Source: Liriodendron chinense
Taxonomy: Eukaryota; Streptophyta; Magnoliopsida; Magnoliales; Magnoliaceae
Assembly (NCBI GenBank): GCA_003013855.2
Contig: ML058464.1
Span: 280,170-344,169, forward strand
Direction: 5' to 3'
DNA length: 64,000 nt
The position numbers and the translations under genes are program-made. The notes under the pieces were generated by a model that worked only from the letters and a program-made list of their open reading frames with translations, ran no database searches and was not told the DNA's origin. Below, one piece after another: positions 1-9,711 of this stretch. The number at the start of each line of letters is the position of its first letter. The first letter of the stretch is position 1.

Positions 1-229
1 TTGAGCGACTCAATTGGCGCTGAGTTAACCCGTCGAATCAAAACACCGAGTCAACCCGTCGAGTCAAACCACCGAGTCGACCCGCTGAGTCAACTCACTG
101 AGTCGACCAGCGAGTCCAACAGCAGCCCCGAGGGAACGGCCGTACTCGCTGGAAACCGAGGAGCGGCCGTACGGGCGGCCCATGGCAGGCCGCCCGGACG
201 AAATTACGACTTCTGCCACTCTCTGCTGT

Positions 230-237
230 TATAAATA
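230..237 (+). promoter_or_regulatory. TATA box of the + Tat LTR
   Basis: TATAAATA lies 30 bp downstream of the GC-rich near-palindrome at 166-200 and is followed by a pyrimidine-rich stretch. The same layout, inverted, is present at 1472-1479 and 36064-36071. This is the expected RNA polymerase II core promoter of the LTR. Confidence 0.75.
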
Positions 238-537
238 CCCCCCTCCCCTTCTCATTTCAACAGGCCATTCGAGTCCATTTCAGCCCGAGAGCTCTGAGTC
301 CATCTCTCCACCCTTTAGCTCATTTTTCCACCAAGGAGAGCCCGAGTGAGGAGAGCCTAGCCCTGGTCCAGCCCAGCCTGACCACTGGTCCAAGCCTCCC
401 AAGCCATCTAAGTCTTGATACAGCCACTCGAAGCCAATCCTTGCGACACCTCCGTCCACCCAGCTACTCATTTTCCAGCATCATCCTCATTTGCATCTAG
501 CATAAGTGCAACATTTACTTTTCTTCCAACCCCCCTG

Positions 538-830
538 CTTCACTACAAGCACCTTGATTACTCAAACACACATGCATATGTCTTTATATTAAGCACCTGT
601 CAGTTCGAGCGTATGCTCTGGGCTTGCCCGTTGTTGGAACCTGCCCATCAGAAACTCTTACTGTTCAGACCTGCATTCACGCTTCACCATAAAACACCTT
701 GATCATTCAAGCACACTGCATACGTCTTATATTAAGCACCTGTCAGTTCGAGCGTACGCTCTGGGCTTGCCCGTTGCTGGAACCTGCCCATCAGAAACTC
801 TTACTGTTCAGACCCGCATTCATGCATCAT
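538..830 (+). repeat. Two tandem copies of a 144-bp block inside the Tat LTR
   Basis: Copy 1 starts at 538 and copy 2 at 682. Both contain CACCTTGAT, TATTAAGCACCTGTCAG and CCTGCCCATCAGAAACTC. The same duplication is present, inverted, in the other LTR at about 35483-35766. It therefore belongs to the family and is not a local event. Confidence 0.85.
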
Positions 831-899
831 GTCATCCATGAGAATATACGAGGATTAAATTAGACTCTCAAGTATTCGATCGATTCTGTGAAGTAGAGA

Positions 900-1027
900 C
901 CGTACTTCGGTACGGGCAGTGTGTGGGGTGCTTAACCTCTTCCCACCCTGTAACCGTGATCCCTTACCTTGAATCTCTGACCGCAGATCAACAGGAGTCA
1001 TTTTAGAGGAAGGAATCTTCGGATTCC
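900..1027 (+). other. Two UUCG-tetraloop hairpins in the transcribed part of the Tat LTR
   Basis: At 900-915 CCGTAC, TTCG, GTACGG forms a perfect 6-bp stem with a C-UUCG-G loop. At 1012-1027 GGAATC, TTCG, GATTCC does the same. Both lie downstream of the TATA box on the LTR sense strand, so they would be in the RNA. The first is intact in the other LTR (35386-35401 on the minus strand). The second has loop CTCG there with the stem kept. Confidence 0.75.
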
Positions 1028-1269
1028 CTTCTCTAACGTTTCTACGGGGTCTAGCCGACTGTAGATTCGAAGTAATTGGCTAGTGGCGACTCTGAACTCA
1101 CTTAAACACATCCAGCTTAATACGACAACCAAACGAAGCCCTCGAGAACGAGGCAAGCCAGTGGCACAAACGGCGATTTCGCACTCACGCACCTCTTCTT
1201 CTTCTTCTTCCGAAAGGAAAGGGAGAACGACGTCGTGTGGGAGCGCGGAAAAATCGGCGAGGGTCCACA

Positions 1270-1962
1270 GGTTGGCTTCGAGTGGCTGGATCAAGACTTG
1301 GATGGCTTGGGAGGCTTGGACCAGTGGTCAGGCTGGGCTGGACCAGGGTTAGACTCTCCTCACTCGGGCTCTCCTTGGTGGAAAAATGGGCTAAAGGGTG
1401 GAGAGATGGACTCAGAGCTCTCGGGCTGAAATGGACTCGAATGGCTTGTTGAAATGAGAAGGGGAGGGGGGTATTTATAGCAGCAGAGAGGGGCACTCTC
1501 GTAATTTTTTCCGGGCGGCCTGTCATGGGCCGCCCGTACGGCCGCTCCTCGATTTCCAGCGAGTACGGTCGCTCCCTCGGGGCTGCTGTTTGACTCGCTG
1601 GTCGACTCAGTGAGTTGACTCAGCGGGTCGACTCGGTGGTTTGACTGGACGGGTTGACTCGACGGGTTGACTCGGTGTTTTGACTCGACAGGTTGACTCG
1701 ACGGGTTGACTCAGCGGGTTAACTCAGCGGGTTGACTCAGTGAGTTTGACTTTTTTTGGGATTTTTTTACTGGCCTTTTTTATGGGGGGTTTTTCAGGGT
1801 GGTGTTTAGGACTGGGTTGACTGGGTTCAGGCTTGAACTGGGCTATGGAATGTGGCTTACAAGGGTGAGTTTGGCTGAGTTTAGACTTGGGACTTGGGGG
1901 TATGGTCCTCCGTTCAACCAGCTATCTCTACCAACAGTGTAGCCGAAGGTGGGGTGTCTACA
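1270..1962 (-). repeat. Truncated 3' LTR of the giant Tat element
   Basis: This matches 35866-36556 of the 5' LTR in the same orientation and ends at GTGTCTACA, which reads TGTAGACAC on the element strand. The part matching 35024-35865 (about 840 bp) is missing and is replaced by the inverted LTR at 1-1269. An inverted TATA box is at 1472-1479. Confidence 0.9.
1592..1752. repeat. 13-bp tandem array in the Tat LTR
   Basis: About twelve units of 13 bp are each anchored on GACTC, followed by forms such as AGTGAGTT, AGCGGGTC or GACGGGTT. The palindrome GTCGAC recurs. On the element strand the array lies upstream of the TATA box, in U3. The same array is at 36187-36343 and, inverted, in the first ~110 bp of the window. 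Confidence 0.85.
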
Positions 1963-1994
1963 GATGCCCCTCTTTGGCAGAGGTTGCGTGCAAC
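1963..1994 (-). other. Polypurine tract of the Tat element with two small stem-loops
   Basis: The element strand reads CAAAGAGGGGCATC immediately before the LTR start TGTAGACAC. This is the expected second-strand primer. The tract is part of a small hairpin: CCTCT and AGAGG arms flank TTGGC at about 1969-1983. GTTGC and GCAAC follow as a second pair of arms. Confidence 0.8.
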
Positions 1995-2040
1995 CGAATG
2001 CCAAAGCGAGTGGACACCCCACTTCTGACCCGGTCATTCA

Positions 2041-2960
2041 TAGATCATGGTCTGAAATCTTTGCTTGCTTTTGCATCTGTGTCAGTTGATCATTTGGAAA
2101 CCGATCACTCGCACATACCGCGGAAGTTTGGAGAAAACGTTGCGATTGTCCCTGCAGTTTGCTGCAACCTGGGTACCCAATCGCAACCCTTCCATTCCCG
2201 ATCGGTACTAACATCGGAAAGGTACAACAGAGCCTCTGCGTCGACAGTCTTACGAGAATGCTGACCCTGAGACTGATTGTATGATGTTTGATGTTTTCCC
2301 AGATCACTCCAGGAGTACTTGTTTCGCTTGACTGTCAAAGTGGTTAGACGCCCTGCGTCAGATAGTCTTACGGGATTCTACTACGCCGACTTGGACTCAG
2401 TCAAGGTAGGCATCCACGCCTAAGTATGTGCGGGTGGGCTTTTTCCACCCGATCTGCTGGCTTCGATGCTTGGTTTGCAATTCATTCTTTCCTTGATTGT
2501 GGTCTGGAATCTTTGTTGTCCTTTGTATCTGAGTCAGTTGATTGTCTGGAAATTGATAACTCGCACATACCGCGAGAGTTTGGAGAAAACGTTGCGATTG
2601 TCCCTGCAGTTTGCTGCAACCTGGGTACCCAATCGCAACCCTTCCATTCCCGATCGGTACTAACATCGGAAAGGTACAGCAGAGCCTCTGCGTCGACAGT
2701 CTTACGAGGATATTGACCCTGAGACTGTTTGTTTGATGTTTGATGTTTTCCCAGATCACTCCAGGAGTACTTGTTTCGCTTAACTGTCAAAGTGGTTAGA
2801 CGCCCTGCGTCAGATAGTCTTACGGGATTCTACTATGCCGACTTGGACTCAGTCAAGGTACTTCAGGCATCCACGCCTAGGTATGTGCGGGTGAACTCTT
2901 TCCACCCAATCTGCTGATTTTGATACTTGGGTTACAATTCATCGTTTCCACCTGTTCAAA
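2041..2960. repeat. Tandem duplication of about 452 bp in the Tat 3' region
   Basis: The block containing GTTGCGATTGTCCCTGCAG starts at 2139 and recurs at 2591, a period of 452 bp. The start of a third copy, GCATCCACGCCTAGGTATG, begins at about 2871. Both full copies carry the same closing motif with GTCAGATAGTCTTACGGG. No open frame here looks like a protein. It is non-coding 3' region of the Tat element. Confidence 0.85.
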
Positions 2961-3855
2961 TGGTTTCTGTGACCGAGCCTTTTGGCTTTCATCTTTTGTA
3001 TCTTGGCATGGGGTACGACCGCACTGACACTGGAGTTCAGTTCGACCGTACTTTGAGTGCATTGGATCCGATGATCTCCGGGGAAACCGTGAGACATCAG
3101 ATCTTATTTGATTTTTGCGTCGGCTCCTACCCAGAGATATGGAAGATCTCCCAGCGTGTTGGAGGCAGAACACTCTACTGGAAAACATTTTTGGATTTTT
3201 GAGAAGGCACCCACTCTGGGGAGTGATACTCCGTGGGGTTTTTATTTGCAAATAGAAATATTTTTTGTCTTTTTGAAATGGAAATCTGGTTTGCACGTGC
3301 CTCCACTAGGGATGCCTGTGGGGTCTTTGGCTAACCGGCTTTTATTTTGAAAGCAGGTAAACATGATGATTGATGCGATGGATGCTGATGCATGGAGATG
3401 CATGATGAATGCATGGCTTGGCTCATTCTCTTCTCGTTTGATGATTTTGCTTTTGCTGGAGATGCAGAGAATTTTGAGCTTATTGCTTGCAGGGTTGTAC
3501 TCCCTTGCGGATTTTTCTTTTTGATACGGAGGTTTGGACAGCGGGTTGGTCAAGATCCCGACCCGTGGTCGATCAGGTCCATCGTCCCAAGATGCTGTTT
3601 CTTCGCTAATGAGAATGTACGAGGATATCATTCGACTTCAAGAAGTTCTTCTGGGCATACATGTGATTGAGATGGTGTTTGGTTGCCCATTTTGGTCAAG
3701 ATTCCAATTTGCGGGCGATTGGATCCGTCATCCCATACTGTCAAGTGAGCAGAGTTCAAGACTCCTGAATTGTAGTGCTGGGGATGCTAATTTTTGTGAT
3801 TTTTGCAGATATTTGGATCCGAATCTTTACCTGAGCGGTCAGAGTAGAGATCAGT
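2961..3855. other. Tat 3' non-coding stretch
   Basis: I recognise no gene, domain or clear repeat here. It lies between the 452-bp duplication and the short A/T-rich repeats. Short open frames exist on both strands but have no recognisable protein features. Confidence 0.5.
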
Positions 3856-4035
3856 TTATTGAAAACACAGGAAATATTTTTTGTGATTTTCGAAAATATT
3901 TGATTTGAAAGCAAGGGAAATATTTTTTGTGATTTTTTGACAATATTTTGATTGAAAGCAAGGGAAATATTTTTGTGATTTTTGACAATATTTTGATTGA
4001 AAGCAAGGAAAATATTTTTGTGATTTTTGAAGAGG
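3856..4035. repeat. Three short A/T-rich tandem units in the Tat 3' region
   Basis: Units of about 55-60 bp share GGGAAATATTTTT, GTGATTTTTGACAATATT and GATTGAAAGCAA. The first unit is more diverged. A related A/T-rich block lies at 17875-17985, between protease and RT of the same element. Confidence 0.75.
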
Positions 4036-4629
4036 AGATTTTGCAATGTTTTTTTGTATTTTGTGATTTTTCTGAAATGCAGGGAAAAGTGTGGAATTTT
4101 CATCCACTTCCAGCTTCTACTGCTGGTAAGGCACCCGATCCATTTTACGTCAGCGAGCAAGACGAGTCTCACACAGTTAAGTGCCGTAGTTTTACATCTT
4201 CGGATGAGGAGATTTTGAGGGTTTTCAGTCAACACACCCACAAAGTTGCCTGTTCCTCATGTGCAATGCTCATAGACCACGTATCGTCCGACGGACTCCT
4301 TCGGCCACAAAATGAGCCACATCCTCACATATCCCTTAGTCAATCCAGTTTGGGGTCTTACGCTGCTCACAATTCCGTGAGGGTGAGCTCCACCTCCCAA
4401 CAGCCTTAATCCCCTTCATGAGTTCTAGGAACAGGGAACATCCGTCAGCTTCAACAGCGACTTCCAAATCAAGGTTGTCTATCACGGTGCGTTCAACACG
4501 AACAGGATTGTGGAGTTCTGCCCGCCACAGCCCTTACCTGTTTAAGAGATTCCAGACACCCGTACGATCAAGTGTCAGCCATGCCTGGAACAGGTTAGGA
4601 AAGAAAGCCCCCGAGAAGTTAATCCCAGT
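4036..4629. other. Tat 3' non-coding stretch
   Basis: This is mixed-composition sequence between two repeat zones. I recognise no protein domain. It ends with the first, diverged copy of the hairpin unit described at 4630-5640. Confidence 0.5.
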
Positions 4630-5112
4630 GTAGTTTAAGGTCTTCGGACCGCTGGGGATAAATTGGTGCGTTTGAAACTAGTGGTGAAAATTTTTTGTTT
4701 TATATTGTATCTATATATATTTTTTTTGTTTTGAAAAGGTTCCAGATTTCAACTCGGGTGATCAAGATTGATACTGGTTTTTATGGAAAGCTTTAAAATA
4801 TTTTTGGTATTTTTGAAATGATCCGGGTTATCGAACCATGATCCCAACGGTCGAGGCCGAGCCGGTTTTTAGTTGAAAGCGAGAAAGGTCCCCCGAGAAA
4901 TTAATCCCAGTGTAGTTTAAGGTCTTCGGACCATGAAACTGTACAAAAGAGGGGCAAACATGGTTTTTTTGTTTTTGGAAAAATGTCCGGTGTCAGCAGA
5001 TGGACAATCCAGACTGATGCCAGTTTTTATTGAAAATCTCTCGGGATGTCGATCCCGACGTAGTTTAAGGTCTTCGGACCAAAAACTATGTACATGCAAG
5101 TGCTGGAAATGC

Positions 5113-5115
<3 letters not shown>

Positions 5116-5186
<71 letters not shown>
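5116..5186. repeat. (TA)n microsatellite
   Basis: About 35 uninterrupted TA dinucleotides lie inside the hairpin repeat cluster. Confidence 0.98.
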
Positions 5187-5189
<3 letters not shown>

Positions 5190-5312
5190 AAAGTCCCGAG
5201 CCACTAGATCTTGAAGAAGACCGATGCCGGTTTTATTGACAATCCCTCGGGATCTTGATCCCGACGTAGTTTAAGGTCTTCGGACCACTGAATTTTAAAA
5301 GAGGGGCTGGTA

Positions 5313-5313
<1 letters not shown>

Positions 5314-5378
<65 letters not shown>
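5314..5378. repeat. (TA)n microsatellite
   Basis: About 32 uninterrupted TA dinucleotides follow the purine tract of the next hairpin unit. Confidence 0.98.
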
Positions 5379-5381
<3 letters not shown>

Positions 5382-5995
5382 GAAAAATGTCCGGTGTCAG
5401 CGGATCTTGATTCAATCCAGGCTGATGCCGGTTTTTATTAAAAGGTCCCTCGGGATCTTGATCCCAACGTAGTTTAAGGTCTTCGGACCCAAACTTTGTA
5501 CAAAAGGGGGGCAAACACATTTTTTTTTTTTTGAAATGATCCAGGTCATCAGATCTTGGCCTGAACGGCTGGGATCGATGCTGGCTTTTATTAAAATCCC
5601 TCGGGATGTTGATCCCGACGTAGTTTAAGGTCTTCGGACCAAAAACTATGTACAAAAGAGCAGCAATCCAAATTGGAGACTACGGGAATTCTCTTTGGAA
5701 TGGTTCGGATCATCTGGTCATGCCTTTGGATGGTTGAGATCATTGTTTGACCAAGTCAAATTCTCCTTTCTTTTTCTTGAAAATTCCATGGAACTTTTCC
5801 ACATCATCAACCCAATTTCTCACCCATTTCTCATGAGATGAAATTTTGGTGAGATTTCTTCTTTTTTCTCACCCTTCTCTTCCATCACTTCATTCTTACA
5901 TGAAGGTACAAGATTCACTTGCAACCACCCTTCCCAAGGGGGAGTTCTTCCCAAGGAGAGGGAGAGGGAGGTCGTTTCACCTAGGTAGGGGCTAG

Positions 5996-6096
5996 GACGG
6001 CCTCCCATGGGCCGCCCGGACGGTCTCTGCCTCCTGGTCTCTTCAGGGGGCTGGGTAAAAGGGTGCCCTCCCCTTTTCTATATAACATGGGGCACC

Positions 6097-6132
<36 letters not shown>
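5996..6132 (+). promoter_or_regulatory. LTR-like promoter motif, TATA box and 35-nt poly-C, upstream of the PMD gene
   Basis: CCTCCCATGGGCCGCCCGGACGG (5999-6022) closely resembles the GC-rich near-palindrome of the Tat LTR at 166-200. It is followed by TATATAA at 6079-6085 and then by 35 uninterrupted C at 6098-6132. This mirrors the LTR order of GC motif, TATA and pyrimidine tract. It is on the + strand, the strand of the PMD gene that starts at 8217. A role as the antisense-gene promoter is an inference. Confidence 0.5.
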
Positions 6133-6134
<2 letters not shown>

Positions 6135-8216
6135 AAACGTGCAATCTCTCTCTTCTCTCTCTCATGCTCTTTCTTTCTTCAAGTTTCCTCTCTCTTCTTT
6201 GGTGGTCCTTTGCTCTTTTCAAGTGGTGGGCCTTAGAGAAGTCTTGGGACAGCAAGGTGGTCCTTCTTTGGTGGGTGGTAAAGGTATGGACCACTTCCTT
6301 TCTCTTTCTTGTCCTTTTCCATCTTCATTGTCTCTTCTCATGATCCTTTTTCTTTTTCATGTAGCTATTCAAAGGGGTGTGAAGGTGGGCCCAAGCATTC
6401 TTGATCTTTTCTTAGATCTCAAGTCTTTCAAAGGTAGTGCTTGGAGAAAGACATTGCAAGCTCTCTACTTTTTCATTTTTTTTTCACACTCCCTTCATGT
6501 GCATGTAAAGAGTGATTTTGCCATGTCATCAAGTGTGCATAGCAAAATACTCTATCTTTTTCATGGGAGTTGGGCCTCTTTTCATGTGTATCAAATGGGC
6601 TCAAAGTGAAGTCATGGCCCTTGGTGTATTTGGTGGGCCCAATGCTTCATTTTGGGCTCCTTCTTACTTTCTTTCTCTTGTTATTTCCCTTTGGAGCTTT
6701 CTTTTTCTTTTCCATCTTCCTTTCAAGGCTTGGGCCCATGGGCATGGTAGGGCCCATCTCAAGTTTTGAGCTCATGGGGCTCACTTTGGGTGACCCCATC
6801 TTTCTTCACATGTGTATGGATCAGGGTGGCTAGCCCATTTTTCATTTTGGATCTCAAGTGGGCTAGTTTTCCTAGTTGGGCCTTTATGGATAAGTGGCCC
6901 AACTCTTCCATCATTTCTTGATTATGATGTACATCCTTGTACAAAGTGTGGTGGGTTCCTTAGAATTTTTTCATATGGATGGGCTTTTGGGCCTTCATTG
7001 AAACTTGGGCACTTCTTTGAACCATGTGTGCCCCACTACACTTTGTTCATGTAGGATTTTTCTTTTCATGCTTTCTCTCTTGATGGATGGAGGACTTGAG
7101 TTACTTGACCATCTACAAGTCTCATGAGTGAGTTGTTCCCACAATCTCACTAGGTTCAAATGGTTTTCCTTGCGGTAGGAATGTGGTTCTCAAGAGTTTC
7201 CCTTAGATGTTATCAACCTCAAATGGACGATTCTCAAGTGAGCTATCCATACAACCATGGGTCCTTGATCTTTTCTTTGGGGACTTGGTGGGTCATCCAC
7301 CATCATTCTCAAGTATGAGTGATTTTTCTTTCCATTTGTGGGAAAGAATGATACCCATAAGTTACCCATTTTTGTCCCATGCCTTGGGACATTTTGGATT
7401 TTGATCTTCAAGTGGGCTATGTGTACCATTCTTATCCATTTTCATGATGGTTGGGTGACTCATCAAGCCATGCTCTTTTGTGCTCAAATGGTCTCCCTTT
7501 TTGGTGAACAAGTTGGTGCACATAAGTTGCCCAAACTTGCCTTTTCATGGGCATTTTCAACTTTGATTCTTCATGTGGGCTATGTGCATCAACTTTCTAC
7601 CCTTAGCTTCTTTGATTCATATGTTTGTGGGTAGACCTCCTTGTTGTATTCTCATGGTCAAAGCTTTCATCAAGATGAGGCACATAAGGTTGCTCATGGT
7701 TAACCCATGAATGGGTTCTCATATTCTCCAAAGTGGGCTATGTGCTCTCTCCAATCCATTGAGATGAGGCATTTGGGTTGCACTTGGGGGCCCGTTTCCT
7801 TTCTATTCCCCACTTGTCCATGCATATGTGTAAAAAGATGGAGACATCCTAAGTGAGAATCATGACCATGGCATAAAAGTGGGTCCATCCTTGGCCACAT
7901 GTGGACTTTGAGGGACTTCTCATGTGAAGTAGGATTCTCATCTTTTGTTGATCTCATGGCACTTGAGTGCATGTGTTGTCCAAAATGTGTTCTTGGATGA
8001 TAGACTTTTCTTGCCTAAGGTATGCCATGCAACCTTCTTTAAGGTGGGCCTTACTTTTTCCAATGGGCTCAACACACACCCTAAGTGACACATGGAGTTG
8101 GACTTTAATTAGATTTGCATTTGGATATGAGTCCAATTCCATGGGTCTTCTGGATGATAATTTGGATTTTAATGGGTAGGGAATAGGGACTTACCCTGCC
8201 AAGCTTGTAGGATTCA
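6133..8216 (+). other. Putative long leader of the antisense PMD gene
   Basis: This is 2.1 kb without a recognisable protein. It is pyrimidine-rich at its start and holds many loosely repeated words such as CAAGTGGGC and GTGGGCTATGTG (for example near 6848, 7404, 7575 and 7730). If the upstream motif is a promoter, this is the 5' leader, possibly with introns. Short open frames in it look random. Confidence 0.4.
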
Positions 8217-9711
8217 ATGGCGGATGGCACCAGAGGTCACCGAGTGGTTGACGAGGATGATCCTGCTTTCATTGTCCGCCGAGGGGACCACATGTGTTCC
8301 CTAGCTATGGAGCATCAACCTCTTCCTGCTATCAAGGGTCGAGGTACCAGGGATCGCTGGGACAATTGGATGAAGGAGCCACAGCCCTTGCTTGAGCGAG
8401 TACTAGATGGTACTCCTTTTGCTGGCCTCCTCACCCTACGCTTCCATAATAACGACGCTAACCGCATGATGCTTGCGGCCCTTTGTGAGAGGTGGCGGGA
8501 TGAGACCCACACCTTTCAGCTCCCTTGTGGGGAGTGGGGAATAACCCCTTTGGATATTTACATGCAGATAGGTTTCCCATTTCATGGGGCAATTGTCCCT
8601 CAAGTCAGCTCTCTAGCTCCTCTCACCTCTACCGACTGGCTACGGCTTGTCGGTGACGTCCCACCCGAGGGTGAATTCCAAGGCCATCAAGTGAAGATGC
8701 GATGGTTCTACAACAATTTTGCCTCCGTCATCCCCACCACCGAGCGAGAGGCCCTCCACAAAGCGCGGGCCATGATCACTTATGCTTTCGGATCCTTTCT
8801 TTTCTGCCATGCGAATGAGAGAGTTGATCCCAAATTTCTTCGTTTAGTCGAGGATCTTCATCATCCCTATAACTGGAATGGGGCTATCTTGACCCGTATC
8901 TTTCAAGGTCTGGACAAGACCTGTCGACATAGCCGGTCCTTCACAGGTTTCTGGCCTGTTGTTGAGGTATTTCTTCTTTCATCTTCCTTGGGGCCATCTG
9001 CCTTCTTTCTCTCTCTGATCATTAGATGTGCTTTTGTCCAGACCTGCTTTTATGACCATTTCCCCCATCTTGCACCGAGGATGCGGGATGATGTTGAGCC
9101 TTCTCAGTATCGCCATATGTACTGGCACCAACAGAACCGTCAGCGGAACTCCCGAGTTCCCGGGGACAATTGGCGTGCTGACATAGACGGGCTGACCGTT
9201 GAGGACGTAAGTATCTTGCTTGTCTTTGTCCTTGTGCTGTTCTTGTAACTGATCGTGGTAACCTCTTCTGCTGCAGTTCGCTCTGATGCCATACGCTAGT
9301 TTCCCTCTTTACTACACACCCCAGCGCGTGGAGGCATACGATGCTTCATGTCTTCGTATTATGCTTTATGACGCTGAGTCCTTCCAATGGTACTTGAGGG
9401 AGAGATTGCTTCGGCAAGTCACTGGGGTGGCACGGGTCCCCTGTTCTGCTCCTCTTCCAGCTGCTCGGATGCCAGTTGATGAGAGAGTTGAGGCTCTGGT
9501 AGGCCAGCCCGGCTTTCGTTTCACGATCCCGGATCGTGATTATGACGAGTGGTATCTGCTATTTGGCCAGGGGCCTTTGCTTCCTTCGCTTTATGTTCCA
9601 GGTGGCCGTCGCAGGTATGCTGGAGGTTCGGTGACTGCTCCTTTGATGGATCTTTATCGTCGGGAGCGGGACGCGAGGAGGGATGATGATGATTATGTTG
9701 GTGACTTGTAG
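8217..9711 (+). CDS. Plant mobile domain (PMD) protein gene with two introns, antisense inside the Tat element
   Basis: Exons 8217-8966, 9042-9206 and 9277-9711 give 449 residues. Intron 1 (75 bp) starts GTATTT and ends TTGTCCAG; its length is a multiple of three, so it also reads through. Intron 2 (70 bp) has a perfect GTAAGT donor and a CTGCAG acceptor; splicing it joins GLTVED to FALMPY in frame. The N-terminal third carries the PMD signature: AALCERWRDETHTF, LPCGEWGITPLDI, then a glycine/proline-rich turn. The C-terminal third has the tyrosine-rich segment of the family and ends in an acidic DDDDYVGDL tail. PMD proteins occur as host genes (the MAIN/MAIL1 type, chromatin silencing) and as passengers of Ty3/gypsy elements. 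Here the gene is inside the element, on the strand opposite to pol, with an intact frame while gag-pol is full of stops. Molecular function is unknown. Confidence 0.8.

Larger units (their letters stand above)
1..1269 (+). mobile_element. Tat-family LTR in + orientation, cut by the window edge
   Basis: This segment is the reverse complement of the 5' LTR of the giant Tat element (35024 to about 36340). It starts inside the 13-bp tandem repeat zone, passes a TATA box at 230-237, and ends exactly at the LTR terminus TCCACA at 1269. No primer-binding site follows, so it is a 3' LTR or a solo LTR, not a 5' LTR. About 264 bp of its start should lie to the left of the window. It directly abuts the inverted, truncated 3' LTR of the giant element. 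The simplest reading is that a + oriented LTR inserted into that 3' LTR. If so, the first bases after it (GGTTG, 1270-1274) should be one half of a target duplication. Confidence 0.85.
4630..5640 (+). repeat. Six-copy repeat with a perfect cUUCGg hairpin per unit
   Basis: The 21-mer built from GTAGTTTAA and GGTCTTCGGACC ends at 4650, 4932, 5080, 5286, 5489 and 5640. GGTC, TTCG, GACC is a perfect stem with the very stable UUCG loop closed by C-G on the + strand. In copies 3, 4 and 6 it is preceded by a second perfect hairpin (TCGGGAT and ATCCCGA arms), and copy 5 has one mismatch. Several units are followed by a purine tract such as AAAAGAGGGGCAAAC, which resembles the Tat polypurine tract but on the opposite strand. 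Spacing varies (148-282 bp), partly because of (TA)n runs. Confidence 0.85.

Noticed and set aside
415..702. Short open frames across the Tat LTR
   Set aside because: The LTR frames are not kept between copies and code for no known protein.
4917..5655. Open frames with long YIYIYI repeats on both strands
   Set aside because: They are translations of (TA)n microsatellites.
6007..6609. 200-residue open frame on the + strand starting near the poly-C run
   Set aside because: It translates the poly-C as a proline run and the rest has no domain or conserved feature. It is leader sequence.
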